This document shows positions 1 to 8,467 of a stretch of 64,000 bases of DNA, piece after piece. The position numbers and the translations under genes are program-made. The notes under the pieces were generated by a model. The model had not been told where the DNA came from, searched no databases, and worked only from the letters and a program-made list of their open reading frames with translations. Origin of the DNA: JBFHFS01 sp041583495. Lineage in GTDB: Bacteria > Bacteroidota > Bacteroidia > Bacteroidales > Marinilabiliaceae. The stretch lies in NCBI GenBank assembly GCA_041583495.1, contig JBFHFS010000001.1:124001-188000 (forward strand). The letters are read 5' to 3'. Each line of letters opens with the position of its first letter. The first letter of the stretch is position 1.

Positions 1-38
1 TGTTTCCTGTTGCCTGCTCTTTGGGTATAGCCAGGCTG

Positions 39-563
39 TTATTCTTTAAAGGCCTGCTTCAATCCGCTCACCCAGGCATTCACCCGTTCGGAGGTTTTCT
101 CCGGCTCGGAGTCCTCATCCACAGGCAATCCCAGAAAAACACCCTCTCTGAAACCCGCCGACTCATTAAACCGATAATCTTCGCCCTGGCAAAAACCAAC
201 CATTTGCGCCTTTGTTGGGGCCAAACGATCGTACACCCAGCCTAAAGCATCCACAAAGTGATTGGGATACATCACCTGGTCGCCCAGACTAAAGAGAGCC
301 ACTTTCTTTTGATCCCAATTGATTTTTTCTACCCGGGTCAAAAACAGATCCCAGTCGTCATCGTGATGCTCCGAGTCCCAATTGGCTTTTCCAATGGTAG
401 AGAAACCTAAAATAAGATTATCGTAACGCGCCACTTCCTCTGGGCCTACCTTTTTCACCTCAATCAAATCGACCTTCTCTGGAGCAAAACTCCGGGCAAC
501 CATTTCGGCCACCTTGGCCACACTACCCCGTTGGGGACCATATAAAATTGCTGTTTTATTCAT
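39..563 (-). CDS. fldA: Flavodoxin
   Basis: A 174-residue short-chain electron carrier that binds FMN in the cytoplasm and can replace ferredoxin, typically under low iron. The N-terminus has a flavodoxin-like phosphate loop just after the first strand (AILYGPQRGSVAKVA), followed by the middle GFSTIGKANWDSEHHDDDW loop and the SLGDQVMYPNHFVDALG segment that is characteristic of flavodoxins. The length matches the long-chain flavodoxin family. It is last in a minus-strand run after the phenylacetate-CoA ligase gene, 76 bp downstream of it, and could serve as electron carrier for oxidoreductases of amino acid fermentation; that link is inference. The start codon at 563 gives the usual MNKTAILYG beginning. 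Confidence 0.93.
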   Translation of the reverse strand: MNKTAILYGPQRGSVAKVAEMVARSFAPEKVDLIEVKKVGPEEVARYDNLILGFSTIGKANWDSEHHDDDWDLFLTRVEKINWDQKKVALFSLGDQVMYPNHFVDALGWVYDRLAPTKAQMVGFCQGEDYRFNESAGFREGVFLGLPVDEDSEPEKTSERVNAWVSGLKQAFKE

Positions 564-639
564 CCCATATTATTCTAAATGATTAGTAAATAATTTGTTT
601 GCCCTTAAATTAGTCAGGCATTTTCCAGCGCCAGTCACA

Positions 640-1950
640 TTAAAGCAGCTTGCGTTTATCGATAACCCGTTTGGCTTTTCCCTCACTTCGTGCAATACTC
701 TTGGGCTCCACGAGTCTAACGGTAACGGTCAGCCCGGTGGCACTTTCTATTTTATTCTTAATCTTCAAGCCTAAAGCCTGAAGTTCACTAATTTTATCCT
801 GATAGAACCGATCTTCCACTTCCACGTGCAGTTCGAGGGTGTCCAGGTTGTTCACCCGGTCGACCAACAAAAGGTAATGCGGTGAGGTTTCATCCATCTC
901 CATCAACACGCTTTCTATCTGCGAGGGGAATAAATTCACCCCACGGATGATCAGCATATCATCACTTCGGCCTGTACATTTGTTCATGCGCACCAGTGTT
1001 CGACCACATTCACAGGTCTCATAATTTAACCGGGTTAAATCGCGTGTTCGATACCGAATGATGGGTAACCCCTCCTTGGTAATGGTGGTAAATACCAATT
1101 CACCCAGCTCACCTTCGGGGAGAACTTCGAGTGTATCTGGATCAATTATCTCGGGTAAGAAATGGTCTTCATTGATATGCAAACCACATTGATGCTGACA
1201 TTCGAATGAAACCCCCGGGCCAATAATTTCACTAAGACCATAAATGTCGATGGCTTTTATTTTCAAACGTTTTTCGATCTCACGCCTCATATTATCGGTC
1301 CAGGGTTCAGCCCCAAACACCCCAATCCTCAACTTAATTTCATCGCGGCTGATCTCGCTTTCTTCGAGGGCTTCGGCCAGATAGGCAGCATAGGAGGGCG
1401 TACAGGCCAAAACGGTACTGCCAAAATCGCGCATCAGCTGCAATTGCCGTTTGGTATTACCGCCGGAGATAGGAATCACCGAGGATCCGATCTTTTCTCC
1501 ACCATAATGAATCCCCAGCCCTCCGGTAAAGAGACCATAGCCATAGGCAATCTGAATAAAATCGCTTTTCCCGGCCCCTGCGGAGGTAAGTGTCCGGGCC
1601 ATCACTTCCGACCAGGTGCCGATATCCTGACGGGTATAACCCACTACGGTAGGTTTACCCGTGGTCCCCGAGGAGGCATGAAGCCGTATAATCTCGCTCA
1701 TGGGAACGGCAAATAGGCCAAAAGGATAATTGTCACGCAAATCTTGCTTGGTGGTGAAGGGCAGCTTTCTCAGATCTTCGATCGAATGAATGTGCTCGGG
1801 ACCCAAACCTTGAGCCTGCATCCGTTCCCGATAATAAGGGACATTGTAATAAACGCGTTCCACCGTGTCCCGTAGGCGCTCGCTTTGCAACTCTTTCATC
1901 CGATCGCGCGACATCGTTTCAAAATGCCGGTTCCATATTGCTTCTGTCAT
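640..1950 (-). CDS. paaK: Phenylacetate-CoA ligase
   Basis: AMP-forming adenylate ligase (436 residues) that activates phenylacetate or a related aryl acid to its CoA thioester using ATP. The adenylate motif HASSGTTGKPTVVGYT is near residues 91-106, DIYGLSEIIGPG near 236-247, the RYRTRDLTRL motif near 300, and the C-terminal catalytic lysine region ARSEGKAKRVIDKRKLL. Length and motif order are those of anaerobic PaaK. In Bacteroidota and Archaea this type often sits beside indolepyruvate:ferredoxin oxidoreductase genes and ACT proteins, acting in aryl amino acid fermentation or reductive synthesis. Here the ACT gene is upstream but iorAB is absent from the window. The substrate cannot be read from sequence. 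Confidence 0.95.
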   Translation of the reverse strand: MTEAIWNRHFETMSRDRMKELQSERLRDTVERVYYNVPYYRERMQAQGLGPEHIHSIEDLRKLPFTTKQDLRDNYPFGLFAVPMSEIIRLHASSGTTGKPTVVGYTRQDIGTWSEVMARTLTSAGAGKSDFIQIAYGYGLFTGGLGIHYGGEKIGSSVIPISGGNTKRQLQLMRDFGSTVLACTPSYAAYLAEALEESEISRDEIKLRIGVFGAEPWTDNMRREIEKRLKIKAIDIYGLSEIIGPGVSFECQHQCGLHINEDHFLPEIIDPDTLEVLPEGELGELVFTTITKEGLPIIRYRTRDLTRLNYETCECGRTLVRMNKCTGRSDDMLIIRGVNLFPSQIESVLMEMDETSPHYLLLVDRVNNLDTLELHVEVEDRFYQDKISELQALGLKIKNKIESATGLTVTVRLVEPKSIARSEGKAKRVIDKRKLL

Positions 1951-2100
1951 CTGAATTCTTTTTTTTAATCCCGGGTAAATTTATAAAGAGCGGAAAAACC
2001 GCACATAACCATGCTTCGACGGTGCCAAAGGCATTGCCTTATCCACAACGCAACCATCAATAAGACCCTGTCATACAGATCTTAACCAACAGTAAATCAA

Positions 2101-2526
2101 TTAAAAATTATAAAGATCACTGGCAGAGATAAGCTCCATTTTATGTCGCTGAAACTCCATAATGGCCTTTTCAGCGCTGTCGCAACGCAGAACGATAAAT
2201 GACTTTTCTCCAACAGAAAACCCATACAAATATTCGATACTGATCTCCGCCTGAGAAAGTATTTTAAGTGTTTTCGACAAGGCTCCCGGGGTATTGGGGG
2301 TCGCAAAAGAAATCACTTCACTCACATTTACCGAAAAAAGTTTCTCCTTAAGAATCTGACGTGCCTTATCGGGTTCAGACACAATCATCCTTAGGATACC
2401 AAATTCAGAAGTATCGGCCACGCTGCAAGCCGAAACATTGATATTCGATTCGCCCAGGACTTCAAAGACTTCATGTAATCGGCCAGATTTATTTTCTAAA
2501 AAAACAGACAACTGTTTAATTATCAT
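2101..2526 (-). CDS. Tandem ACT-domain protein
   Basis: A 141-residue protein made almost entirely of two ACT domains, roughly residues 3-65 and 70-138 (first begins IKQLSVFLENKSGRLHEVFE, second contains NTPGALSKTLKILSQAEISI). ACT domains bind amino acids and act as allosteric modules. Free-standing tandem ACT proteins of this length are common beside paaK and indolepyruvate oxidoreductase genes, where a role in sensing aromatic amino acids is assumed but, to my knowledge, not shown. It sits between the ADP-forming acyl-CoA synthetase (108 bp upstream) and paaK (150 bp downstream) on the same strand, so joint transcription is likely. Confidence 0.9.
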   Translation of the reverse strand: MIIKQLSVFLENKSGRLHEVFEVLGESNINVSACSVADTSEFGILRMIVSEPDKARQILKEKLFSVNVSEVISFATPNTPGALSKTLKILSQAEISIEYLYGFSVGEKSFIVLRCDSAEKAIMEFQRHKMELISASDLYNF

Positions 2527-2634
2527 GTTTTTAATATTTTAAAGGTTAAATTATCAAAAGAATCTTCTACTAAAATAAACAAATCCCATTAACCAACCTG
2601 TCCTCAACCTTGGAAATTCTCAAAAAATTATTCC

Positions 2635-4731
2635 TCACCCCGTCCCTTTATCAATCAACACACGGGCATCCACCACCGTTATTCCCTGTTTATTGCCAAT
2701 GAGTGGGTTTAAATCCAGTTCTTTTATCTCGGTAGCAAAACGCAATAGGGTAGAAAGCCGCACAATAATTTCGGCAAACAGATCTTCATCCACCCCCTCT
2801 TGCCCGCGAATACCCTGGATAACCGGATAACTCCTCAGGCTACGAATCATCGAATAAGCTTCCGGGAAAGTTAATGGCGCCAAACCATGGGAGTGATCCC
2901 GCAGCACTTCAACAAAGATACCTCCCAGTCCGCAAAGGATTACATGGCCAAACAGTGGTTCATATTTGGCTCCGATAAACAACTCAGTGCCCTGCTGCAT
3001 TTTTTGCACCAGTACCGATTTCACCCCTTTGATCTTGCGCATCCGTCTAAACTCAGCCATCAGGTGGGCTTCCGATTTAATATTCAGGGTCACCCCGCCC
3101 ACATCTGATTTATGAACCGGACCAATGGCCTTCATGGCCACCGGAAACCCAATGGATTTCGTGGCCTCTAAAAGCCCTTTCCGATTGGAAACAGTCGCCT
3201 CTTTAACGGTCGGAATTCCCGCTGCCTTCAATAACTGACCAATTACTGAGGGCTCCTGAAAACCGTTTTCACAACTTTCAATAATCTTCCGCATGCCAGA
3301 GATATCAACCCCTTCCTTAAAGATGGTATCCCCTGCCGGTTTTGGGGTATGATAAACCTTTGTCAGAGCACGACCAAGAACCACCTCATCGGGAAAATTA
3401 ATATGTCCTTTTGACAGAAAGAGATCTACTTCCTGATGTGCGGTGCTGGTGGAGGGTAATATCGGTAAAACCGGCTTTTGGCAGTGGATCATTTTATCGT
3501 GAATCACCTCATAGGCTTCATACAACCGGGTTAAACCGGTACTGCCAAAAATCACGATCATCCCGTCCACCTGATCCATCTGTTTATCACAATACTCAAT
3601 TACCTGCCCCAGCTGAGAAGCCGTGCCGGTAGCCAGAATATCGATAGGATTAGAGGCCGAGGCACCCGGATTGAGCATCGCCAATAAATCGTCGTGGGCC
3701 TTTCCTTCAATGCCGGGAATGTTGAGACCGCCCAGCGACAAAGCATCGGTGAGCATCACGCCGGGTCCGCCTGCCTGAGTTATTATGGCCAGATTTTTTC
3801 CCGACAGCTCCTTGTACATAAACACCGACGCCACAGTAGTAAGCTCTTCACGTCCGAAGCAACGCACAATTCCGGCCTTTCGAAACAGCGCTTCCACAGC
3901 CGAATCGGAACTGGCCATGGCCCCCGTGTGTGACGAGGTAGCTCGTTTCCCCGCATCGGTCACCCCCGACTTGATGGCTGCAATCTTGCACCCCTTGCGG
4001 ATGAGTGAGGAGGCATGCAACAACAGCTTATCGGGATTTTTAACATTCTCTACATAGATAAGTTTTATCCGGGAACTCTTACCTGCCTCATAGGTTAAGT
4101 CCCAGTGTTCCAGAACTTCCTCTATCCCTATTTGCGCCCCATTCCCAACAGTTATCAACGAGGAAAAGGTCAACCCTTTGGGCAAGGCCGATTCCAGAAT
4201 AAATACAGCGGTAGCCCCCGACCCCGACACAAAATCACAACCGGCAGGATCGAGCTTGGGAACCGGCGCGGTAAACACCCCGTTAAAGGCAGGTGTGATA
4301 ATGCCAATACAATTGGGGCCAATGAGGGTACCCTCTACTTTGTTTACAGCCTGCACCAAAGCCTTTTCCAGCAGGGCCCCTTCGGGCCCCTCTTCACTGA
4401 ATCCGGCAGAGATGACGATAAAGGCACGCGTGCCTTTCTTTTCGCCAAGATCGGATACCACCGAAGGGCATTGGCTTGCCGGAATGGCCAGAATGGCCAG
4501 ATCGACGGTTCCCGGCAGATCGTTTACGGAGGCATAGGAGACCACCCCCTGGACCTCCTGGCGGCCGGGATTCACAACAAATAAATCCCCCTGAAAGCCA
4601 CCCTGAATGATATTCTCCAGCAATTTTCCGCCGGGTTTGGCTGTATTATCCGATCCACCCACCACCACAATGTGCCTGGGCGATATCAAAGATTGGTTAA
4701 ATCCATCCATCTTTCCACATTTTATATCCAT
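2635..4731 (-). CDS. ADP-forming acyl-CoA (acetate-CoA ligase) synthetase, fused alpha-beta
   Basis: A 698-residue fusion of the alpha and beta subunits of NDP-forming acyl-CoA synthetase, which converts an acyl-CoA plus ADP and phosphate to free acid plus ATP (reversible). The N-terminal CoA-binding domain starts IVVVGGSDNTAKPGGKLL; GPNCIGII and SGSGATA belong to the ligase-CoA domain; SHTGAMASSDSA holds the histidine that is phosphorylated in the family. The C-terminal third (from about residue 480) is an ATP-grasp domain ending in ELDLNPL. With paaK and the ACT gene it forms a CoA-thioester operon, fitting energy conservation from amino acid fermentation. Whether acetyl-CoA or aryl-acyl-CoA is used cannot be decided here. 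Confidence 0.92.
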   Translation of the reverse strand: MDIKCGKMDGFNQSLISPRHIVVVGGSDNTAKPGGKLLENIIQGGFQGDLFVVNPGRQEVQGVVSYASVNDLPGTVDLAILAIPASQCPSVVSDLGEKKGTRAFIVISAGFSEEGPEGALLEKALVQAVNKVEGTLIGPNCIGIITPAFNGVFTAPVPKLDPAGCDFVSGSGATAVFILESALPKGLTFSSLITVGNGAQIGIEEVLEHWDLTYEAGKSSRIKLIYVENVKNPDKLLLHASSLIRKGCKIAAIKSGVTDAGKRATSSHTGAMASSDSAVEALFRKAGIVRCFGREELTTVASVFMYKELSGKNLAIITQAGGPGVMLTDALSLGGLNIPGIEGKAHDDLLAMLNPGASASNPIDILATGTASQLGQVIEYCDKQMDQVDGMIVIFGSTGLTRLYEAYEVIHDKMIHCQKPVLPILPSTSTAHQEVDLFLSKGHINFPDEVVLGRALTKVYHTPKPAGDTIFKEGVDISGMRKIIESCENGFQEPSVIGQLLKAAGIPTVKEATVSNRKGLLEATKSIGFPVAMKAIGPVHKSDVGGVTLNIKSEAHLMAEFRRMRKIKGVKSVLVQKMQQGTELFIGAKYEPLFGHVILCGLGGIFVEVLRDHSHGLAPLTFPEAYSMIRSLRSYPVIQGIRGQEGVDEDLFAEIIVRLSTLLRFATEIKELDLNPLIGNKQGITVVDARVLIDKGTG

Positions 4732-5168
4732 GACCCGCTCACTTACTCCTGCGCAATCATTCTAATCAAATATAGCAATTGTTTACCCTAAAAAAAATGA
4801 CGGATGATAAGTGCTGAAAGCAAAAAAAATCTTCTCTGGTGCCGATCAGCAGGGTTACCCTTTAATGAGACCTGAGCCCAGCTCTCCACCTCAAGAGCCT
4901 GTCCCACCCTGGGGGAGGAAAGGGGGGTACGAAAGGATGAAAAAAAATAAGAATAAAAATAAGATGAGGAATGAGGCGATTTGTGGATGGGCCAAAAGTG
5001 CTGAAACCAAAATAGCGAAAACATAAGGGGATAGCATCCCTTGTCATTTTTGCCTTCAAAAAATGCTGACAGGGCTTTTAGATTAACTCCCCCCACAAAA
5101 TGCCGGGTCCAAAAGAAGACAACTCCACCTCTTTTTTCCTATTTTTACTTTTTCAATGAAAGAGCATC
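4732..5168. other. Divergent intergenic region between acyl-CoA synthetase and zwf
   Basis: About 440 bp (730 bp if the doubtful ORF at 5169 is not real) between divergently transcribed genes, so promoters for both sides should lie here. It holds A-rich tracts around 4936-4970 and a pyrimidine-rich stretch at 5125-5155. I found no clear TAnnTTTG element, no convincing RNA gene and no protein with family resemblance in any frame. Confidence 0.5.
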
Positions 5169-5453
5169 GTGAACGATAAAACCAAATCCATAACAGATAG
5201 AGATTCCTGCACATACAAGAACCTGGCCATCTTGATTTTAAATCAAAGGGAGGACCAGAAGGTTGTGATTGGGCGCGCGGAGCCCTTTTGGCCATCGAAC
5301 CTTCGTAAAAATTATCTGTTGTATCAGAATAGCCCCTGCACCGATGAAGCCGCAGACTGCCTTTCGATTCGCTTCGAAAGGGGCAGCCGCAACATAGGCG
5401 CCAGCCAATGGGGCGATTCCCTTCATTTTATTAACAGGATAAAAAAGAAATAA
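5169..5453 (+). CDS. Doubtful small hypothetical ORF upstream of zwf
   Basis: A GTG-initiated 94-codon reading frame ending 11 bp before the zwf start. The composition is fairly balanced (LAILILNQREDQKVVIGRAE reads like protein), and the position would suit a leader gene of the zwf operon. I recognise no domain, the start is a GTG, and the opposite strand also has a 62-codon frame, so this may be chance. Reported at low confidence because nothing else explains this stretch. Confidence 0.3.
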   Translation: MNDKTKSITDRDSCTYKNLAILILNQREDQKVVIGRAEPFWPSNLRKNYLLYQNSPCTDEAADCLSIRFERGSRNIGASQWGDSLHFINRIKKK

Positions 5454-5464
5454 TAATTAGTTTA

Positions 5465-6979
5465 ATGAAAAAACCACAAAACCATATTTTGGTCATATTT
5501 GGAGCCTCAGGCGATCTTACCTATCGCAAACTGGTTCCTGCGTTGGCCGATCTTCATGAACAAAATCTCCTGCCCGAGCGATTTGCCGTACTGGGGGTTG
5601 GACGAACCCCTCTTTCGGATCTTCAATACCGGGAAAAAATGTTGGAAGGCATCCGGGGATTTGCCTCCAAGAAGAATCACAACTTTGACAAATTTGTTGA
5701 GCAACTCTTTTACTATAACTTCAACACCAAAGAAGCCGACGAGTATAAAGGCCTGAAGGACAAATTAGAAGAATTGAATGAGACCCTGAATACGGATCAC
5801 AACATCATTTTTTACCTGGCCACCCCCCCAAGTCTGTATGCCACCAGTGCTGCTTATCTGGCCAAACAAGGGCTCAACGATCAAACCAAAGGCTTTCGGC
5901 GCCTGATTGTTGAGAAGCCCTTTGGACATGACCTGGAAAGTGCCAGGGATTTGAACCAACAGCTGCTTAAGAATTTTGATGAAAACCAGATTTACAGAAT
6001 CGACCACTATTTGGGTAAAGAAACAGTCCAAAATCTGCTGGTGACGCGTTTCTCAAACGGTTTTTTTGAGCCCCTTTGGAACCGCAATTTCATCGATCAT
6101 GTGGAGATTACTTCCAGTGAGAACATCGGCGTCGGCACCCGGGGTGGCTACTACGAAGAGTCGGGAGCCATGCGCGATATGGTTCAGAACCATCTGCTTC
6201 TGCTCACCAGCCTGGTGGGAATGGAACCCCCGGCCCTTATCAATGCCGAGAGCATCCGAAACGAAATGGTGAAAGTGCTTCAGTCGTTGCGCCCAATTCC
6301 CGTCGATAAGGTAGAGGATTTTGTGATTCGGGGACAATATATCGAATCGAAGATACATGGCCAACAAATAAAAGGCTATCGGCAGGAGGAGGGCGTGAAT
6401 CCCCAATCACGCACCGAAACCTTTGCTGCCCTAAAATTTTACATTGATAACTGGCGCTGGGCCGATGTGCCATTCTATATCCGGACCGGCAAAATGCTGC
6501 CTACCCGTGTCACAGAGATCGTGATCCACTTCAAGCCTACCCCACATCATCTCTTCGCCCACAATGAAGCCATTTGCCGACAACACAACCAGCTGGTAAT
6601 AAGAATACAACCCGACGAAGGCCTGCTTCTCAAGTTTGGAATGAAGGTCCCTGGGGCGGGATTCAGGGTGCAGGATGTAAATATGGACTTTCACTATTCT
6701 GAATTGGGCGACACCTATTTACCCAGTGCTTACGAACGCTTGCTGCTGGACTGTATGATGGGCGACCCCACCCTCTATTCGCGTGGCGATGCCGTGGAGG
6801 CCGCCTGGGAATTTATTGATCCCATCTTAAAAGCCTGGGAAAACCAGCCTCAAACCACGGTGCATGGCTACCCGGCAGGTTCATGGGGTCCCGACGTATG
6901 CGACAACCTGATTGAAGGAATCAACACGTGGCGATATCCCTGCAAAAACCTCTCGGATGGGAATTATTGTGAATTATAA
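5465..6979 (+). CDS. zwf: Glucose-6-phosphate 1-dehydrogenase
   Basis: Catalyses the first step of the oxidative pentose phosphate pathway: glucose-6-phosphate plus NAD(P)+ to 6-phosphogluconolactone. The 504-residue length is standard. The N-terminal dinucleotide motif is IFGASGDLTYRKLVPAL; the substrate-binding, catalytic signature is RIDHYLGKETVQNL (near residue 180); EKPFGHDL precedes it. The GASGDLTYRKL phosphate-binding loop has no further feature that lets me decide NAD versus NADP. The pgl gene follows 183 bp downstream on the same strand, a common zwf-pgl pairing; gnd is not in the window. Confidence 0.97.
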   Translation: MKKPQNHILVIFGASGDLTYRKLVPALADLHEQNLLPERFAVLGVGRTPLSDLQYREKMLEGIRGFASKKNHNFDKFVEQLFYYNFNTKEADEYKGLKDKLEELNETLNTDHNIIFYLATPPSLYATSAAYLAKQGLNDQTKGFRRLIVEKPFGHDLESARDLNQQLLKNFDENQIYRIDHYLGKETVQNLLVTRFSNGFFEPLWNRNFIDHVEITSSENIGVGTRGGYYEESGAMRDMVQNHLLLLTSLVGMEPPALINAESIRNEMVKVLQSLRPIPVDKVEDFVIRGQYIESKIHGQQIKGYRQEEGVNPQSRTETFAALKFYIDNWRWADVPFYIRTGKMLPTRVTEIVIHFKPTPHHLFAHNEAICRQHNQLVIRIQPDEGLLLKFGMKVPGAGFRVQDVNMDFHYSELGDTYLPSAYERLLLDCMMGDPTLYSRGDAVEAAWEFIDPILKAWENQPQTTVHGYPAGSWGPDVCDNLIEGINTWRYPCKNLSDGNYCEL

Positions 6980-7162
6980 AGAGCACAAGGAAGGCACTGA
7001 AAAGATCTGTAACCTTAGTTTAATTCCAATGGGAGGAAGGAAAGAACGCTGGCCCCCTCCTGGTGGAATAATCCAAGACATACCAGAGAAGTTTGGGGAC
7101 CGCACAAAAAACGGATGATTTTCACTCTTCCTGGTTTATGATTAAAAAATTATTGACCCATC

Positions 7163-7873
7163 ATGCAAACAAAAATATTTGAAGACAAAGAAGCGTTGAG
7201 TCACTATTTGGGGGATTGGTTAATGCAACTCTCCCAACAACACGAATCGCTTAATATTGCCCTTTCGGGAGGAAGCACCCCAAAAGCCCTATTCGACGAG
7301 TTGAGCAAAGCATACAAGGACGTTATCGACTGGAGCCGAATCCGCTTTTTTTGGGGCGATGAACGATGTGTGCCGCCCAATCATCCTGAGAGTAATTACC
7401 TCATGACCCGGCAATACCTTTTCGACCACGTACCGGTACCCCCCATTAATATCTTCAGGGTAAAGGGAGAATTAGAACCACACGTTGCCTGCGCCCACTA
7501 TAACGACCTCATCGACAGAGAGCTGCCGAAAACCGATGGAGGGCCATGCTTTGATATCGTGTTTTTAGGGATGGGAGATGACGGACACACCGCCTCCATT
7601 TTTCCACATGAAATGTCCCTTTGGGATTCCAAAGAGTTGTGTGAGGTAGGCACCCATCCTGTCTCGGGTCAAAAAAGGGTCACCCTCACAGGAAAGGTCA
7701 TTAATAATGCCCGGCACATCCTTTTTCTGGTAACCGGAAGCAAAAAAGCCACTAAGGTCTCGGAAATCCTGCATCAACAAGGTGATTATAAAAACTACCC
7801 GGCCTCACGCGTTGATTCATCCAAAACCACCTGGCTTTTAGATAAAGACGCGGCCACTTTAGTCATCGGATGA
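7163..7873 (+). CDS. pgl: 6-phosphogluconolactonase
   Basis: Hydrolyses 6-phosphogluconolactone to 6-phosphogluconate, the step after zwf. At 236 residues it belongs to the NagB/DevB-type lactonases. Visible motifs: ALSGGSTPKALFDEL (phosphate binding, near residues 33-47), FWGDERCVPPNHPESNY (near 68-84) and GMGDDGHTASIFPH (near 134-147) with the catalytic histidine. The last codons and the TGA stop lie inside the left arm of a 45-bp palindrome (7855-7899), so the C-terminus VIG is partly encoded by repeat sequence. Confidence 0.95.
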   Translation: MQTKIFEDKEALSHYLGDWLMQLSQQHESLNIALSGGSTPKALFDELSKAYKDVIDWSRIRFFWGDERCVPPNHPESNYLMTRQYLFDHVPVPPINIFRVKGELEPHVACAHYNDLIDRELPKTDGGPCFDIVFLGMGDDGHTASIFPHEMSLWDSKELCEVGTHPVSGQKRVTLTGKVINNARHILFLVTGSKKATKVSEILHQQGDYKNYPASRVDSSKTTWLLDKDAATLVIG

Positions 7874-7899
7874 CTTGAAGTCATCCGATGACTAAAGTG
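7855..7899. repeat. 45-bp palindrome, member of a local ATCGGATGAC repeat family
   Basis: A perfect inverted repeat except for the central base: left arm CACTTTAGTCATCGGATGAC, centre TTGAA, right arm its complement. It overlaps the last codons and stop of pgl and ends 5 bp before the stop of the convergent gene at 7904. No T-tract follows on either strand, so it is not a classical terminator, though as RNA it would fold very stably. Related copies are at 8401, 10111-10268 and 10783. Confidence 0.9.
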
Positions 7900-7903
7900 A
7901 AAA

Positions 7904-8161
7904 CTAAAACTCCATCTCCTTGACCACCACTCCGGGCACCATTTGTAATGCCTGAATCAACAACCGGGCTTCATCATCGTCGGGGATGAGTTGAAGAAGC
8001 AGAAGGCCTCCCGAACTGCACTCCTCATCACACACCCCATGGAGCCCCAACCGGGTGCGAATAGAACACCCATAGCGGGTGAGAATCTCCTGCACCAGAC
8101 CTGCCTCCTTGTGGCGGTCCTGAATATTTATCCCAATAATGTGCTCTTTTCCTTGTAACAT
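7904..8161 (-). CDS. TM1266-like putative iron-only hydrogenase system regulator
   Basis: An 85-residue ACT-like ferredoxin-fold protein. Length, the opening HIIGINIQDRHKEAGLVQEI, the middle RYGCSIRTRLGLHG and the ending ALQMVPGVVVKEMEF match the pattern I know for the small TM1266 family, annotated as putative regulators of the iron-only hydrogenase system and often encoded near hydrogenase or maturase genes. An extra cysteine-rich segment DEECSSGG (near residues 45-52) stands out. Its stop lies 5 bp from a palindrome. Upstream there is a terminator-like hairpin at 8282-8316. It points the same way as the hydrogenase genes 2 kb upstream. The regulatory role is inferred from family and context only. 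Confidence 0.65.
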   Translation of the reverse strand: MLQGKEHIIGINIQDRHKEAGLVQEILTRYGCSIRTRLGLHGVCDEECSSGGLLLLQLIPDDDEARLLIQALQMVPGVVVKEMEF

Positions 8162-8281
8162 GGCTGATTTTTTTAAAGTGGCTATTAAAGAACCTGATAG
8201 TCAGTCACAGATTAGACGAACAGGGTAAGATCAATAAATCATTTTGTTAAGCAATTACAATAAAAACCGGATTGATTAAAA

Positions 8282-8316
8282 ACCCGAGTTACTCTGTTTG
8301 GAGTATCAACTCGGGT
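8282..8316 (-). terminator. Terminator-like hairpin upstream of the TM1266-like gene
   Basis: On the minus strand the stem ACCCGAGTT pairs with AACTCGGGT, with a second inner pairing of ACTC and GAGT, and is followed by TTTTTAATC. This is the form of an intrinsic terminator or attenuator. The only gene for which it is upstream is the one starting at 8161; no minus-strand gene ends just before it. Confidence 0.5.
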
Positions 8317-8400
8317 ATACCGCAAAACAGCGGCCTTACAAAACCAATCCCTATTAAATTTACCATTTTCATAAGCGAAAGTCAAAAAAACTATCCTTAT

Positions 8401-8451
8401 CTTTAACTAATTCATCGGATGATTCAACGCCATCCGATGAATTAGTTAAAG
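8401..8451. repeat. 51-bp palindrome upstream of the DUF4139 gene
   Basis: Two 21-nt arms, CTTTAACTAATTCATCGGATG plus its exact complement, separated by the 9-nt loop ATTCAACGC; the gene at 8468 starts 16 bp after it. It shares the TCATCGGATGA core with the other palindromes but has its own outer arm sequence (TTTAACTAAT). Confidence 0.9.
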
Positions 8452-8467
8452 TAAAATTAAAATAACC

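Noticed and set aside
4105..4584. 159-codon plus-strand reading frame
   Set aside because: Lies antisense inside the acyl-CoA synthetase gene; composition is that of a shadow frame and no domain is visible.
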